Assembly (NCBI RefSeq): GCF_004785795.1
Contig: NZ_SRRO01000001.1
Coordinates: 2,480,001 to 2,544,000, forward strand
Length of the DNA stretch: 64,000 bases
From: Nocardioides eburneiflavus
Lineage (GTDB): Bacteria; Actinomycetota; Actinomycetes; Propionibacteriales; Nocardioidaceae
Direction: 5' to 3'
Part shown: positions 8,891 to 18,400 of the stretch, piece by piece
Layout of the letters: each line of letters opens with the position of its first letter
How positions within the stretch are numbered: the stretch's first letter is position 1
Translations under genes and position numbers: made by a program
The notes under the pieces: model-generated
Databases searched by the model: none
The model's input: only the letters and a program-made list of their open reading frames with translations
Told to the model about the DNA's origin: nothing

Positions 8891-8946
8891 GGTCGAGTAG
8901 CCGGCACGGCTGAGGAACGAAGCCGTGGTCCCGGCGTACCGAGACC
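8891..8946. repeat. Inverted-repeat element with hairpin 2
   Basis: The outer ends GGTCGAGTA and TACCGAGACC are near-inverted copies. Inside, CACGGCT (8905-8911) and AGCCGTG (8921-8927) pair perfectly around the loop GAGGAACGA, identical to hairpin 1. It resembles a dispersed extragenic palindrome that I recall from Nocardioides-type genomes, which begins GGTCGAGTAGC and ends in GAGACC. Confidence 0.5.
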
Positions 8947-8976
8947 AGCAGCCTCCAGACGAAGGAAGAGACCCAC

Positions 8977-10356
8977 GTGACAGATCGCATCGTCATCATC
9001 GGCGGCGGCCCGGGCGGCTACGAGGCCGCCCACGTCGCCGTCCAGCTCGGCGCAGACGTCACGATCGTCGACACCGACGGCATCGGTGGCTCGGCGGTGC
9101 TCACCGACTGCGTCCCCAGCAAGACGTTGATCGCCACCGCCGAGCTGATGGCCGACATGGGCACTGCGCAGGAGCTCGGCGTCAACTTCCACGACCACCA
9201 GGGCGACGCGGCCACGACGATCAGCGTCGACCTGGCCCGCGTCAACGCCCGTGTCAAGCAGCTCGCGGCCGACCAGTCGTCCGACATCGCGGCCCGCCTC
9301 GACCGCGACGGCGTGCGCGTCATGAAGGGTCGCGGGCGCCTGGGGCCGGACCTGACGGTGGAGGTCGGTGGCGAGGTGCTCCGTGCCGACGCGATCATCG
9401 TCGCGACCGGCGCGGCACCCCGTACGCTCCCCAGCGCCCAGCCCGACGGCGAGCGGATCCTCACGTGGGAGCAGGTCTACGACCTGACCGAGGTGCCGGA
9501 GAAGCTCGTCGTGGTCGGCTCGGGCGTCACCGGCGCCGAGTTCGCCAGCGCCTACCTCTCGCTCGGCATCGACGTCACCCTCGTCAGCAGCCGCGACCGG
9601 GTGCTGCCCGGCGAGGACGCCGACGCCTCCGCGGTGCTCGAGGACGTGCTGACCCGGCGCGGGATGAACGTGCTCGGCCAGTCGCGCATGCAGTCGGTGA
9701 CCCGCGACGGCGACGAGGTGACGGTGACCCTGACCGACGGCCGTACGGTCTCCGGCAGCCACTGCATCCTCGCGCTCGGCTCGATCCCCAACACCGCCGA
9801 CCTCGGCCTCGAGGAGGCCGGCGTCCGCACCGACGAGGGCGGGTTCATCACCGTCGACCGGGTCTCGCGCACCTCGGCGCGCGGGATCTACGCCGCGGGT
9901 GACTGCACGGGCGTGCTGATGCTGGCGTCGGTGGCCGCGATGCAGGGACGCATCGCGATGTGGCACTTCCTCGGCGACGCGGTCGCGCCGCTCGACCTCA
10001 AGAAGGTCTCCTCCAACGTCTTCACCGCGCCGGAGATCGCCACGGTCGGCTGGTCGCAGCAGGCCGTCGACGCCGGCGAGATCCAGGCCGAGGTGGTCAC
10101 CCTGCCGCTCGCGGGCAACGCGCGCGCCAAGATGCAGGGCGTGCGGGACGGCTTCGTGAAGCTCTTCTGCCGCCCGGGCACCGGGATCGTCGTCGGGGGA
10201 GTGGTCGTCGGGCCCCGGGCCTCCGAGCTGATCCACCCGGTGTCGGTCGCGGTCGCGGAGTCGCTGACCGCCGACCAGCTCGCCCAGGCGTTCACGGTCT
10301 ATCCCTCGATGAGCGGGTCGATCGCCGAGGCCGCCCGCCGCCTGCACCACGTCTGA
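8977..10356 (+). CDS. LpdA-type NAD(P)H:quinone dehydrogenase, disulfide-less Lpd paralogue
   Basis: A 459-residue flavoprotein disulfide reductase relative. It has the FAD motif GGGPGGYEAA near the N-terminus, an NAD(P) site GSGVTGAEFASAY, and the second FAD motif TSARGIYAAGDCTG. The redox pair is missing: GGSAVLTDCVPSKT keeps only Cys45, and the usual C-terminal HPT motif is YPSMSGSIAEA. This pattern matches M. tuberculosis Rv3303c, which reduces quinones rather than lipoamide. A leader with AAGGAAGAG precedes the GTG start. It follows lpdA, from which it probably arose by duplication. Confidence 0.88.
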   Translation: MTDRIVIIGGGPGGYEAAHVAVQLGADVTIVDTDGIGGSAVLTDCVPSKTLIATAELMADMGTAQELGVNFHDHQGDAATTISVDLARVNARVKQLAADQSSDIAARLDRDGVRVMKGRGRLGPDLTVEVGGEVLRADAIIVATGAAPRTLPSAQPDGERILTWEQVYDLTEVPEKLVVVGSGVTGAEFASAYLSLGIDVTLVSSRDRVLPGEDADASAVLEDVLTRRGMNVLGQSRMQSVTRDGDEVTVTLTDGRTVSGSHCILALGSIPNTADLGLEEAGVRTDEGGFITVDRVSRTSARGIYAAGDCTGVLMLASVAAMQGRIAMWHFLGDAVAPLDLKKVSSNVFTAPEIATVGWSQQAVDAGEIQAEVVTLPLAGNARAKMQGVRDGFVKLFCRPGTGIVVGGVVVGPRASELIHPVSVAVAESLTADQLAQAFTVYPSMSGSIAEAARRLHHV

Positions 10357-10379
10357 TCCCAGGCGGGTGGGACAGTCGC

Positions 10380-11039
10380 TCAGCGGCCGTTGAGCCCGCC
10401 GCCGCCGCGACCGGCGCCGCCGGTGCTCTGGTTGAGGTAGGCCTGCGCCAGGCCCTTCTGCACCTCGCCGCCCCACTGGTGGCGCGCGATCTCGACCGCG
10501 GCCTCGACGGGACTGCCGGCGCCGTCCGCGAGGTGCCACGGCACCCAGCGGTCGCCGACCCGCACCATCCGCACGAGCGGCTCCTCGCCGGCGGACAGGC
10601 GACGGGCGTCGGCCGCGCAGACAGCGACCACGCGCGCGGCGCCGACGGGCGGGGTCCACTCGACGTCCTGCCTCGAGGGACCGTGGCGTGGGTCGAAGAA
10701 GCACGGCTCGCGGCGTTCGGGCAGCGGCTCGCCGTCGCGCACGGCGACGACCGCGGCCCGGTGGTAGCGGGAGTCGGCGACGACCTGCTCCACGGCGACG
10801 ACGTCCTCGGCGGTCGTGCTCGCGGCCAGCAGGTGCTTGGCCTGGTCGTAGTGCTCGATGGCCCGCCGGTAGTGGTCGCGCGCGACGTGGTCGAGGTCGT
10901 CGGACAGCGTGTCGACGTGCAGGTCGGCGAGCTGCTCGCCGAGGACCGTGACGTCCTCGTCCATCAGCCGCCGCGCGACGCGCCAGCGGTCCTTCTCGGC
11001 GAGCTCTGCCTCGCGCCTGCGTCGTCGTCCCCCGAACAT
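10380..11039 (-). CDS. Hypothetical protein, CFFDP-motif paralogue A
   Basis: A 219-residue protein of unknown function. The first 40 residues are basic and charged (GGRRRRREAELAEKDRWRVARRLMDEDV); a helical, possibly coiled region follows (about 40-110), then the motif CFFDPRHGPSRQDVEW and a VRVGDRWVPW segment. It aligns over most of its length with the next gene on the same strand. The CFFDP...HGP...W block recalls the C-terminal part of some actinobacterial TPM-domain proteins (from memory), but no TPM domain is present here. No signal peptide is seen. Confidence 0.7.
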   Translation of the reverse strand: MFGGRRRRREAELAEKDRWRVARRLMDEDVTVLGEQLADLHVDTLSDDLDHVARDHYRRAIEHYDQAKHLLAASTTAEDVVAVEQVVADSRYHRAAVVAVRDGEPLPERREPCFFDPRHGPSRQDVEWTPPVGAARVVAVCAADARRLSAGEEPLVRMVRVGDRWVPWHLADGAGSPVEAAVEIARHQWGGEVQKGLAQAYLNQSTGGAGRGGGGLNGR

Positions 11040-11074
11040 GGTCGGAGTCTGCCACGGCCGCGAGCCGCACGCGG

Positions 11075-11872
11075 TCAGTCGCCGCCGCCCCCGCCGCCGC
11101 CGTCACCCGCACCGCCGACGTCGCCGCCCCAGCCGCCCCAGCCGTCGCCGCCGTAGCCGGTGTAGTCGTGGCCGTCGATCGTGCCGCCGCCGTCCCAGGC
11201 CCCCGGGTCGCTCCACGCGGCGGCGAGGGGCAGCTGGGCACCTGCCGTGCCCGGCAGCGTCCCGGCGTACGCCATGGTCAGCCGCTCGGCCTCGATGCGT
11301 CCCTCCGCGACCAGGTCGGCGTACCAGCCGCCGGCCCACGCGGCGTAGAGCGGTCCGGAGGCGTACCACGCGACCCGCCGGTCGCCGAGCCGGACCAGCC
11401 GCGTCTCCGGCTGGTCGCCCGCGGCGAGCCGCTCGGCGTCGCGGAAGCACACCGGCACCTCGCGGGGCACCCCGCCCGGAGGCGCCCACTCGACGTCCCG
11501 GCTCGCCGGCCCGTGCGCCGGGTCGAAGAAGCAGGGCGGCCGCCGCACGGGGCGCGCGTCACCCGCCTGGGCCGCGAGCACGCACGCGTGGGCGAACCGG
11601 CCGTCGGCCAGCGTACGGGTCACGCCGGTGACGTCGGCGGCGGTGTCGGCGCGTGCGAGCGCGGCCTTGGCGTCCTCGTAGGCGTCGAGCGCGCGCTGGT
11701 AGTCCCCGCGCATGGCGTCGTCCAGCTCGGTGGCGAGGGTGTCGAGGTGCAGGGTCGTCAGCTCCTCGCCGAACCGGGTGACGTCCTCGTCGGCTGCGCG
11801 GCGCACGTGGCGGAAGGCGTCGCGCTCGGCGAGCTCCTCGTCGTGCCGCTGCCTGCGGCGCTTGCCCAGCAT
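11075..11872 (-). CDS. Hypothetical protein, CFFDP-motif paralogue B with Gly-rich tail
   Basis: A 265-residue paralogue of the preceding gene. It shares the charged N-terminus (KRRRQRHDEELAERD), the helical region with LHLDTLATELDDAMRGDYQRALDAY, and the motif CFFDPAHGPASRDVEW. It continues beyond its neighbour into a segment YAAWAGGWYADLVAEG and a tail of about 40 residues dominated by Gly, Asp, Trp and Tyr. The ATG at 11872 was chosen because the similarity to the neighbour begins there; the frame stays open much further upstream. Function unknown; the pair looks like a tandem duplication. Confidence 0.68.
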   Translation of the reverse strand: MLGKRRRQRHDEELAERDAFRHVRRAADEDVTRFGEELTTLHLDTLATELDDAMRGDYQRALDAYEDAKAALARADTAADVTGVTRTLADGRFAHACVLAAQAGDARPVRRPPCFFDPAHGPASRDVEWAPPGGVPREVPVCFRDAERLAAGDQPETRLVRLGDRRVAWYASGPLYAAWAGGWYADLVAEGRIEAERLTMAYAGTLPGTAGAQLPLAAAWSDPGAWDGGGTIDGHDYTGYGGDGWGGWGGDVGGAGDGGGGGGGD

Positions 11873-11971
11873 CGGTCCATGGTGCCACCGATCCGGCGGT
11901 CCGGCCCCGACCGCTGTGGACCACCTGTACGCTCGGAGGTTCTGTTGCCGACTCTCGGGGGAGATGCCGAC

Positions 11972-13198
11972 ATGCGCCGTTCCCGCACCCTGCTCGCGCT
12001 CGCCGCGGGCGCGCTGCTGCTGCCCGTCCTGCCCGCGTCCGCCGCCGCGGCGGCCGAGCCGCGCCGAGCGGCGGAGACCTGGAGCACGCCCGGCGCCACG
12101 GCCATCACGATCACCGGGCACGGCTTCGGGCACGGCCACGGGCTCTCCCAGTACGGCGCCCTCGGCGCCGCCGAGCAGGGGCTGACCTGGCGGCAGATCG
12201 ACGAGTTCTACTACCCCGGCACCACGTGGGGCACGATCGGCGGCAAGGTCCGGGTGCTCATCACCGCCGACACCGGCCGCGACGTCCAGGTCGTCGCCGA
12301 GCGCGGGCTGAAGGTCACCAGCCTCGCCCGCCAGCGCACCCGGCGACTCCCGGCGAATGCGGCGAAGAAGTGGCGCCTGGTCGCCGCGGGCGACGACACG
12401 TCGGTGCAGTTCAGCAAGCGGGGCCGCTGGAAGACCTGGAAGAAGGTGCGCGGCGGGGCCGAGTTCTCCTCGGTCGACCGCGTGCTCACGCTCGTCCTCC
12501 CCGGTGCCCGTCGCGACTACCGCGGCACCCTCCAGTCCGTCGCAGCGCGCTCGGGCAAGCGCCAGACGGTCAACAAGCTCAGCATGGAGGCCTACCTGCG
12601 CGGGGTCGTGCCCCAGGAGGTGCCCGCGCTGTGGGAGCCGGACGCCGTGAGCGCGCAGTCGGTGGCCGCGCGGACCTACGCCGCGTTCGAGCGCCAGGCG
12701 CGCAAGGGCGAGCGCTACGACCTGTGCGACACCTCGCAGTGCCAGGTCTACGGCGGCGTCGAGGTCGAGCACCCGGCGGCGACGGCGGCGATCAAGGCGA
12801 CCGCCAGGCAGGGCCTCCACCACGACGGCCGCCCCGCCTTCACCCAGTTCTCCGCCAGCAACGGCGGCTTCTCCTCGGCCGGCTCGATGCCCTACCTCGT
12901 GGCGCAGGCCGACCCCTACGACGGCCTCGCCAACCCCAGGTACTCGACGTGGGCGACAACGATCGACGACACCCAGGTCGAGAGGCAGTGGCCCGGGATG
13001 GGCGACCTCACGGGCATCGAGGTGGTCGCCCGCGACGGCAACGGCGAGTGGGGCGGTCGGGTCACCGAGATGGCCTTCGTCTTCACCGGTGGCCGGGTCC
13101 CCGTCGACGGCGACACCGTGCGCTCCTACTTCGGCCTCTACTCCGACTGGTTCACCTTCGGCGTCTCCCCGCGGCAGAAGGGCCCGGCCCGCCAGTGA
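11972..13198 (+). CDS. SpoIID/LytB domain protein, secreted
   Basis: A 408-residue exported protein. A signal peptide (MRRSRTLLALAAGALLLPVLPASAAAAA) is followed by the SpoIID/LytB core: GHGFGHGHGLSQYGALGAAEQGLTWRQI near residue 50, SMEAYLRGVVPQEVP near 205, SAQSVAARTYA near 227, and a later ASNGGFS segment. These motifs match SpoIID, a lytic transglycosylase acting on stem-peptide-free glycan, although in actinomycetes the proteins work outside sporulation. A weak GGGGGAG ribosome site precedes ATG 11972. Its stop overlaps the GTG start of the next gene, so the two are translationally coupled. Confidence 0.88.
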   Translation: MRRSRTLLALAAGALLLPVLPASAAAAAEPRRAAETWSTPGATAITITGHGFGHGHGLSQYGALGAAEQGLTWRQIDEFYYPGTTWGTIGGKVRVLITADTGRDVQVVAERGLKVTSLARQRTRRLPANAAKKWRLVAAGDDTSVQFSKRGRWKTWKKVRGGAEFSSVDRVLTLVLPGARRDYRGTLQSVAARSGKRQTVNKLSMEAYLRGVVPQEVPALWEPDAVSAQSVAARTYAAFERQARKGERYDLCDTSQCQVYGGVEVEHPAATAAIKATARQGLHHDGRPAFTQFSASNGGFSSAGSMPYLVAQADPYDGLANPRYSTWATTIDDTQVERQWPGMGDLTGIEVVARDGNGEWGGRVTEMAFVFTGGRVPVDGDTVRSYFGLYSDWFTFGVSPRQKGPARQ

Positions 13199-14136
13199 TC
13201 CGCAGGCTCCGCGTCGCCGCGGTCGTCGCCGCCCTCGCCCTGGCCGCCTCCGCCTGCGAGTCCGGCCGTGCGGCCGACGGCACGGTCGACCTGCCCGACC
13301 CCGTCGTCGCGACCGGGGCGGCCTCGTCGGTCGACTACGTCGCCCTGGGCGACTCGTTCTCCGCGGGACCGTTCATCGGCACGATGCGCGCGGACCCGCA
13401 GGGCTGCGCCCGCTCCAAGGACAACTACCCGGCCTTCGTCGCCGACTGGCTCGACGTCGCGACCTACACCGACGTGACCTGCTCGGCGGCCACGACGAGC
13501 GACCTCTACCAGCGGATGGTGATGTTCGACGGGAACACCACCCGCCCGCAGCTCGACGCGGTCACCGCGGAGACCGACCTGGTGACGCTCGGCATGGGCG
13601 GCAACGACTTCGGCATCTACGACTCGCTGATCCAGTGCCAGCGGGGCCTCGCGGCGACGTGCCCGGTCGCCCAGCTGCGCGTCGACGCCCGCAAGGTGGC
13701 CGGCCGGATCCGGCAGGCCGTACGCCGCGTCCTCGCGGTCGCACCCGGCGCCGAGGTCCTCGTCGTCGGCTATCCCGACATCCTGCCCACCGAGGGCACC
13801 TGCGGCGCCGTCGGCGTACCTGCCGGGGTGCTCGAGCCGGTCACGCAGGTCGCCGGCCTCCTCAACGACTCGCTCCGCCGTGGCGCGCAGGCGGCGGGGG
13901 CGGCCTACGTCGACGTGGCCGCGGGGTCGGAGGGCCACGACGTGTGCGCCAAGGGTCGCGCGTGGGTCAACGGCCCCCGGCTCCGCGTGGGCGTGGCGGC
14001 CCCGTTCCACCCCAAGATCAACGGCATGCGCGCCGTCGCCGTCGAGGTCTTCCGCGAGGTGACCGGGGACGAGCCGGACGAGGTCACCGAGTACGCCGAG
14101 CCCGACCCGGACGCGGTCGTGCTCAACGCCAGCTGA
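13195..14136 (+). CDS. SGNH/GDSL hydrolase lipoprotein
   Basis: A 313-residue lipoprotein esterase of the SGNH family. The N-terminus has a signal peptide ending in a lipobox (LAASAC at about residues 16-21). Block I is YVALGDSFSAG with the nucleophilic Ser, block III is GMGGNDF, and the C-terminal PFHPKINGM supplies the catalytic His. Many Cys residues suggest disulfides, as in the Streptomyces lipase/Rv0518-like branch. The GTG overlaps the previous stop as GTGA. It probably acts on lipid or acylated glycan at the cell surface, next to a wall-active partner. Confidence 0.9.
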   Translation: MIRRLRVAAVVAALALAASACESGRAADGTVDLPDPVVATGAASSVDYVALGDSFSAGPFIGTMRADPQGCARSKDNYPAFVADWLDVATYTDVTCSAATTSDLYQRMVMFDGNTTRPQLDAVTAETDLVTLGMGGNDFGIYDSLIQCQRGLAATCPVAQLRVDARKVAGRIRQAVRRVLAVAPGAEVLVVGYPDILPTEGTCGAVGVPAGVLEPVTQVAGLLNDSLRRGAQAAGAAYVDVAAGSEGHDVCAKGRAWVNGPRLRVGVAAPFHPKINGMRAVAVEVFREVTGDEPDEVTEYAEPDPDAVVLNAS

Positions 14137-14149
14137 GCCGGAGGGCGCG

Positions 14150-14701
14150 TCAGGGTCCGTAGTCGGGCTCCGTCGTCCCGAGCTGCTGGTGGGCGCGCGT
14201 CGCGGGTCGTGCCCGCCCCCGCTCGACGCACCCCACCGCCGCCGCGAGCCCGAACGGGGGCATGTTGCCGTAGAGCGACTCGATGCCGGCCGCTGGCACG
14301 ACATAGGTCTCGTGGAAGATGCCGACGTCTCCGCTGCCGGCACGCGCCCGGTTGAACGCGCCCCAGGCAGGTGCGTGCGACAGCGAGGCGTCGCGCGCGT
14401 ACGCTCCCAGCTCGGCCGCGCTCCGCCAGTGCTGCACGACGAGGAACACCCGCCCCGACCAGTAGGTCCGCGCGTCGAGCAGGCCGAGGTCGCGCTCGCC
14501 CAGCTCGGCGAGCATCCGGGGCATCGCGACGAAGACCGGCCACCAGCTGCGCACGCGCCGCCACCGGTTGACGCGCATCCCGATGAGGAAGACGACGACC
14601 TCGGCGCGCTCGGGCACCGCGACGTACTGACCGCCGGCGACCCCGGGTGGGGCGGACTCCACTGCGCCCGCGTACGCGCGCGGTACTCGACGCTGGGACA
14701 T
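14150..14701 (-). CDS. DUF4188 family protein
   Basis: A 183-residue protein of the DUF4188 family, sometimes annotated as a monooxygenase-like protein. It contains VVVFLIGMRVNRWRRVRSWWPVF and WSGRVFLVVQHWRSAAELGAYARD, which suggest a ferredoxin-like alpha/beta barrel of the ABM type. A C-terminal segment FHETYVVPAAGIESLYGNMPPFGLA is typical. Biochemical function is not established. ATG 14701 was chosen because GGAGG lies five bases upstream; an ATG at 14713 is further upstream. It is divergent from a MerR gene, with a shared palindromic operator. Confidence 0.8.
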   Translation of the reverse strand: MSQRRVPRAYAGAVESAPPGVAGGQYVAVPERAEVVVFLIGMRVNRWRRVRSWWPVFVAMPRMLAELGERDLGLLDARTYWSGRVFLVVQHWRSAAELGAYARDASLSHAPAWGAFNRARAGSGDVGIFHETYVVPAAGIESLYGNMPPFGLAAAVGCVERGRARPATRAHQQLGTTEPDYGP

Positions 14702-14714
14702 GCCGGCCTCCATG

Positions 14715-14750
14715 GATAGTGACGATCTCTACGACGAGAGTGGCACTATC
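14715..14750. promoter_or_regulatory. Operator between DUF4188 gene and merR
   Basis: Perfect inverted arms GATAGTG (14715-14721) and CACTATC (14744-14750) flank an inner CTCT/AGAG pair. The site covers the divergent control region, so the MerR protein probably controls both genes. Confidence 0.5.
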
Positions 14751-14771
14751 TATGACGTGGGTCAAGAGTCG

Positions 14772-15413
14772 ATGCTCCGGATGTCCGCCCTCGCGGAGCG
14801 CACCGGCATCCCGGTCGCCAGCATCAAGTTCTACCTGCGCGAGGGCCTCCTCCCGCCCGGCCGTCGGGTGACCGACCGGCTCGCCGAGTACGACGACGAG
14901 CACGTGCGCCGGCTCAGGCTCATCCGTCTCCTGCGCGAGGTGGGACGCGTGCCCGTCGACGGCCTGCGACGACTGGTGGCCGCCGTCGGCCAGCCGGGCC
15001 CGCTCCACGACCTCTTCGCGCTGGCGGCTGACGCGACGACGCCCGAGCCGACGACTGCCGGCGAGCTCCGGCCGATGACCCGCGCGCTCGTGGACGACCT
15101 GGTCGACCGCGCGGGGTGGACCGCCGTACGGCCCGAGGCTCCGGCGCGCGAGGCGCTCGCGGGGACGCTCGAGCAGGTCCTCGCGTTCGACACCCATCCA
15201 CGTGACCCGGCGGAGCTGCTGCCGTACGTCCGCCTCGCCGACGAGATCGCCCGCTACGAGATCGGGCACCTGGACGGCTCGAAGGACCGCCACGGCCTGC
15301 TGGAGGAGATGGTCGTGGGGCAGGTGGTCTTCGGTGAGATCCTCGCCCTGCTGCGGCGCCTGGCCGAGGAGCACCACAGCCACGAGCGGTTCGGGGCCGA
15401 CCTGCGGGAGTGA
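14772..15413 (+). CDS. MerR family transcriptional regulator
   Basis: A 213-residue MerR-type regulator. The DNA-binding part is RMSALAERTGIPVASIKFYLREGLLPPGRRV followed by YDDEHVRRLRLIRLLREVGRVPVDGLRRLVAAV. The C-terminal 130 residues form a helical ligand or dimerisation domain without metal-binding Cys. ATG 14772 fits the family N-terminus; GTG 14757, seven bases after CACTAT, is an alternative leaderless start. It probably represses or activates the divergent DUF4188 gene. It converges on pyc with nine bases between stops. Confidence 0.86.
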   Translation: MLRMSALAERTGIPVASIKFYLREGLLPPGRRVTDRLAEYDDEHVRRLRLIRLLREVGRVPVDGLRRLVAAVGQPGPLHDLFALAADATTPEPTTAGELRPMTRALVDDLVDRAGWTAVRPEAPAREALAGTLEQVLAFDTHPRDPAELLPYVRLADEIARYEIGHLDGSKDRHGLLEEMVVGQVVFGEILALLRRLAEEHHSHERFGADLRE

Positions 15414-15422
15414 CCCCCGAGG

Positions 15423-18400
15423 TCAGCCGATCACCAGCACCAGGTCGCCACCCTCGACGGCCTGCGTCGACGGGACGGCGAGCCGGGTGACGGTTCCCGC
15501 GACCGGGGCGGTGATGGACGCCTCCATCTTCATCGCCTCGATGGTCGCCACGGTCTGGCCGGCTTCGACGGCGTCACCCTCGGCGACGGTCACCGTCACG
15601 GCGCCGTCGTAGGGCGCGGCGACGTGGCCGCTGTTGCCGGGGTCGGCCTTCTCGGTCGAGGCGACGTCGGCGGAGATGCTGCGGTCGCGCACCTGGACGG
15701 GTCGCATCTGACCGTCGACGGTCGCCATCACGTTGCGGAAGCCGCGCTCGTCGGGCTCGCTGATCGCCTCGAGGGCGAAGAGCATCTCGCGTCCCTCGCG
15801 GACCTGCACGCGGTGCTCCTCGCCGCGGCGCAGGCCGTAGAGGTAGTCGATGGTGGAGACCGCCGCGAGGTCGCCGTACGCCTCCCGGGACTCGAGGAAG
15901 GCCGCCGTGGGTCCCGGGAAGAGCAGCTCGTTGAGCGTCGCGCGCCGGTCGGAGGCGAGGCTGGCCCGCTGCTCGTCGGTGAGGCTCTCGGTGGGCTGCT
16001 TCCAGGTCCGGCCGGCGAGCGCCTTGGTGCGGAACGGCTCGGGCCACCCGCCGGGCGGGTCGCCGAGCTCGCCGTTGAGGAAGCCGATGACCGAGTCGGG
16101 GACGTCGAACGACGCCGGGTCCTCCTCGAAGGCCGCGGGGTCGGCGCCGGCCGCGACGAGCGCGAGCGCGAGGTCGCCGACGACCTTGGACGACGGCGTC
16201 ACCTTCACGACGTTGCCGAGGATGTCGTTGGCCGCGGCGTACATGTCCTCGACCTGCTCGAACTTCTCGCCCAGGCCGAGCGCGATCGCCTGCTGGCGCA
16301 GGTTGGACAGCTGGCCGCCGGGGATCTCGTGGCGGTAGACGCGCCCTGTCGGGGCGGGCAGTCCGGACTCGAACGGCGCGTAGACGCGGCGGACCGCCTC
16401 CCAGTAGGGCTCCATCGCGTTGACCGCGGCCAGCGACAGGCCGGTCTCGCGCTCGGAGTGGTCGGTCGCGGAGACCAGCGCCGACAGCGCCGGCTGCGAG
16501 GTGGTGCCGGCCATGGACGCGCAGGCCGCGTCGACGGCGTCGACGCCCGCGTCGATCGCCGCGAGGAGCGTGGCGAGCTGGCCGCCGGGGGTGTCGTGGG
16601 TGTGCAGGTGCACGGGCAGGTCGAAGCGCTCGCGCAGCGCGGTGACCAGGGTGCGCGCGGCGGGGGCGCGGAGCAGGCCGGCCATGTCCTTGATCGCGAG
16701 CACGTGCGCGCCGGCGTCGACGATCTGCTCGGCGAGGCGGAGGTAGTAGTCGAGCGTGTAGAGCTTCTCGTCCGGCGAGGAGAGGTCGCCGGTGTAGCAG
16801 AGCGCAACCTCCGCGACCGACGTGCCGGTGGCCCGGACGGCGTCGATCGCCGGGCGCATCTGCGAGACGTCGTTGAGGGCGTCGAAGATGCGGAAGACGT
16901 CGATGCCGGTCTCCGCGGCCTCCTGCACGAAGGCCTCGGTGACCTGCGTCGGGTAGGGCGTGTAGCCGACGGTGTTGCGCCCGCGCAGCAGCATCTGGAG
17001 GCCGATGTTGGGGATCGCCTCACGCAGGGCCGCCAGCCGCTCCCACGGGTCCTCGGCGAGGAAGCGCAGCGCCACGTCGTACGTCGCCCCGCCCCAGCAC
17101 TCGACCGACCACAGCTGCGGGGTGGTCCGGGAGACGTGGTCGGCGACCGCGAGCAGGTCGCGGGTGCGTACCCGCGTGGCGAGCAGCGACTGGTGGGCGT
17201 CGCGGAAGGTGGTGTCGGTGACGGCGACGTCCTTCTGCGCTCGCAGCCGGCGGGCGAACTCCTCGGGCCCGATGTCGCGCAGCAGCTGCCGGGTGCCCGC
17301 GGGGGCCGGCTGCGAGCGGTCGAGCTCGGGAAGCTTGCTCACCGGGGACACGGAGACGGGGGCGGAGCCGTGGGGCTGGTTGACGGTGACGTCGGCGAGG
17401 TAGGCGAGCAGCTTGGTGGCGCGGTCGCGGCCGAGCTGGGCCTTCAGGAGGGAGGGGTGGTCCTCGATGAAGGACGTGGTGACGCCGCCGGCGGCGAAGT
17501 CGGGGTCGGCGAGCACGGCCTGGAGGAACCCGACGTTGGTGGAGACGCCGCGGATGCGGAACTCCAGCAGCGCGCGGCGGGCCTTCTGCACGGCGGCCTC
17601 GAAGGTGCGGCCGCGACAGGTGAGCTTGGCGAGCATCGAGTCGAAGTGGGGGCTGATCTCGGCGCCGCTGTAGGTGGTGCCGCCGTCGAGGCGTACGCCC
17701 GGGCCGCCGGGGGAGCGGTAGGTCGTGATCTTGCCGGTGTCGGGACGGAAGCCGTTGGCAGGGTCCTCGGTGGTGATCCGGCACTGGAGCGCGAAGCCGC
17801 GCGGCTGCACCGAGTCCTGCGTGAGGTCGAGGTCGGCGAGGGTGGCACCGGCGGCGATGAGCATCTGCGACTGCACGAGGTCGACGGCGGTCACCTCCTC
17901 GGTCACCGTGTGCTCGACCTGGATGCGCGGGTTCATCTCGATGAAGACGTACTTGCCGGTGGGGTCGAGCAGGAACTCGACGGTGCCGGCGTTCTTGTAG
18001 CCGATCTCGCGGGCGAACCGGACCGCGTCGGCGCACATGCGGTCCCGCAGCTCGGGGTCGAGGTCGGGCGCGGGGGCGATCTCGACGACCTTCTGGTGGC
18101 GCCGCTGCACAGAGCAGTCGCGCTCGTAGAGGTGGATGACGCCGTCGTCCGACCCGGTGCCGTCGGACAGGATCTGCACCTCGATGTGGCGGGGGTCGAC
18201 GACGGCCTGCTCGATGAAGACGGTCGGGTCGCCGAACGCACCGTCGGCCTCGCGCATGCAGGCCTCGATGGCCTCGCGCAGGTTGGCACGGTCGTCGACG
18301 CGGCGCATGCCGCGACCGCCGCCGCCGGCGACGGCCTTGACGAAGAGCGGCGCCTCGATCTGCTCGGCGGCCGCGAGCAGCTCCTCGACGTCGGTCGACG

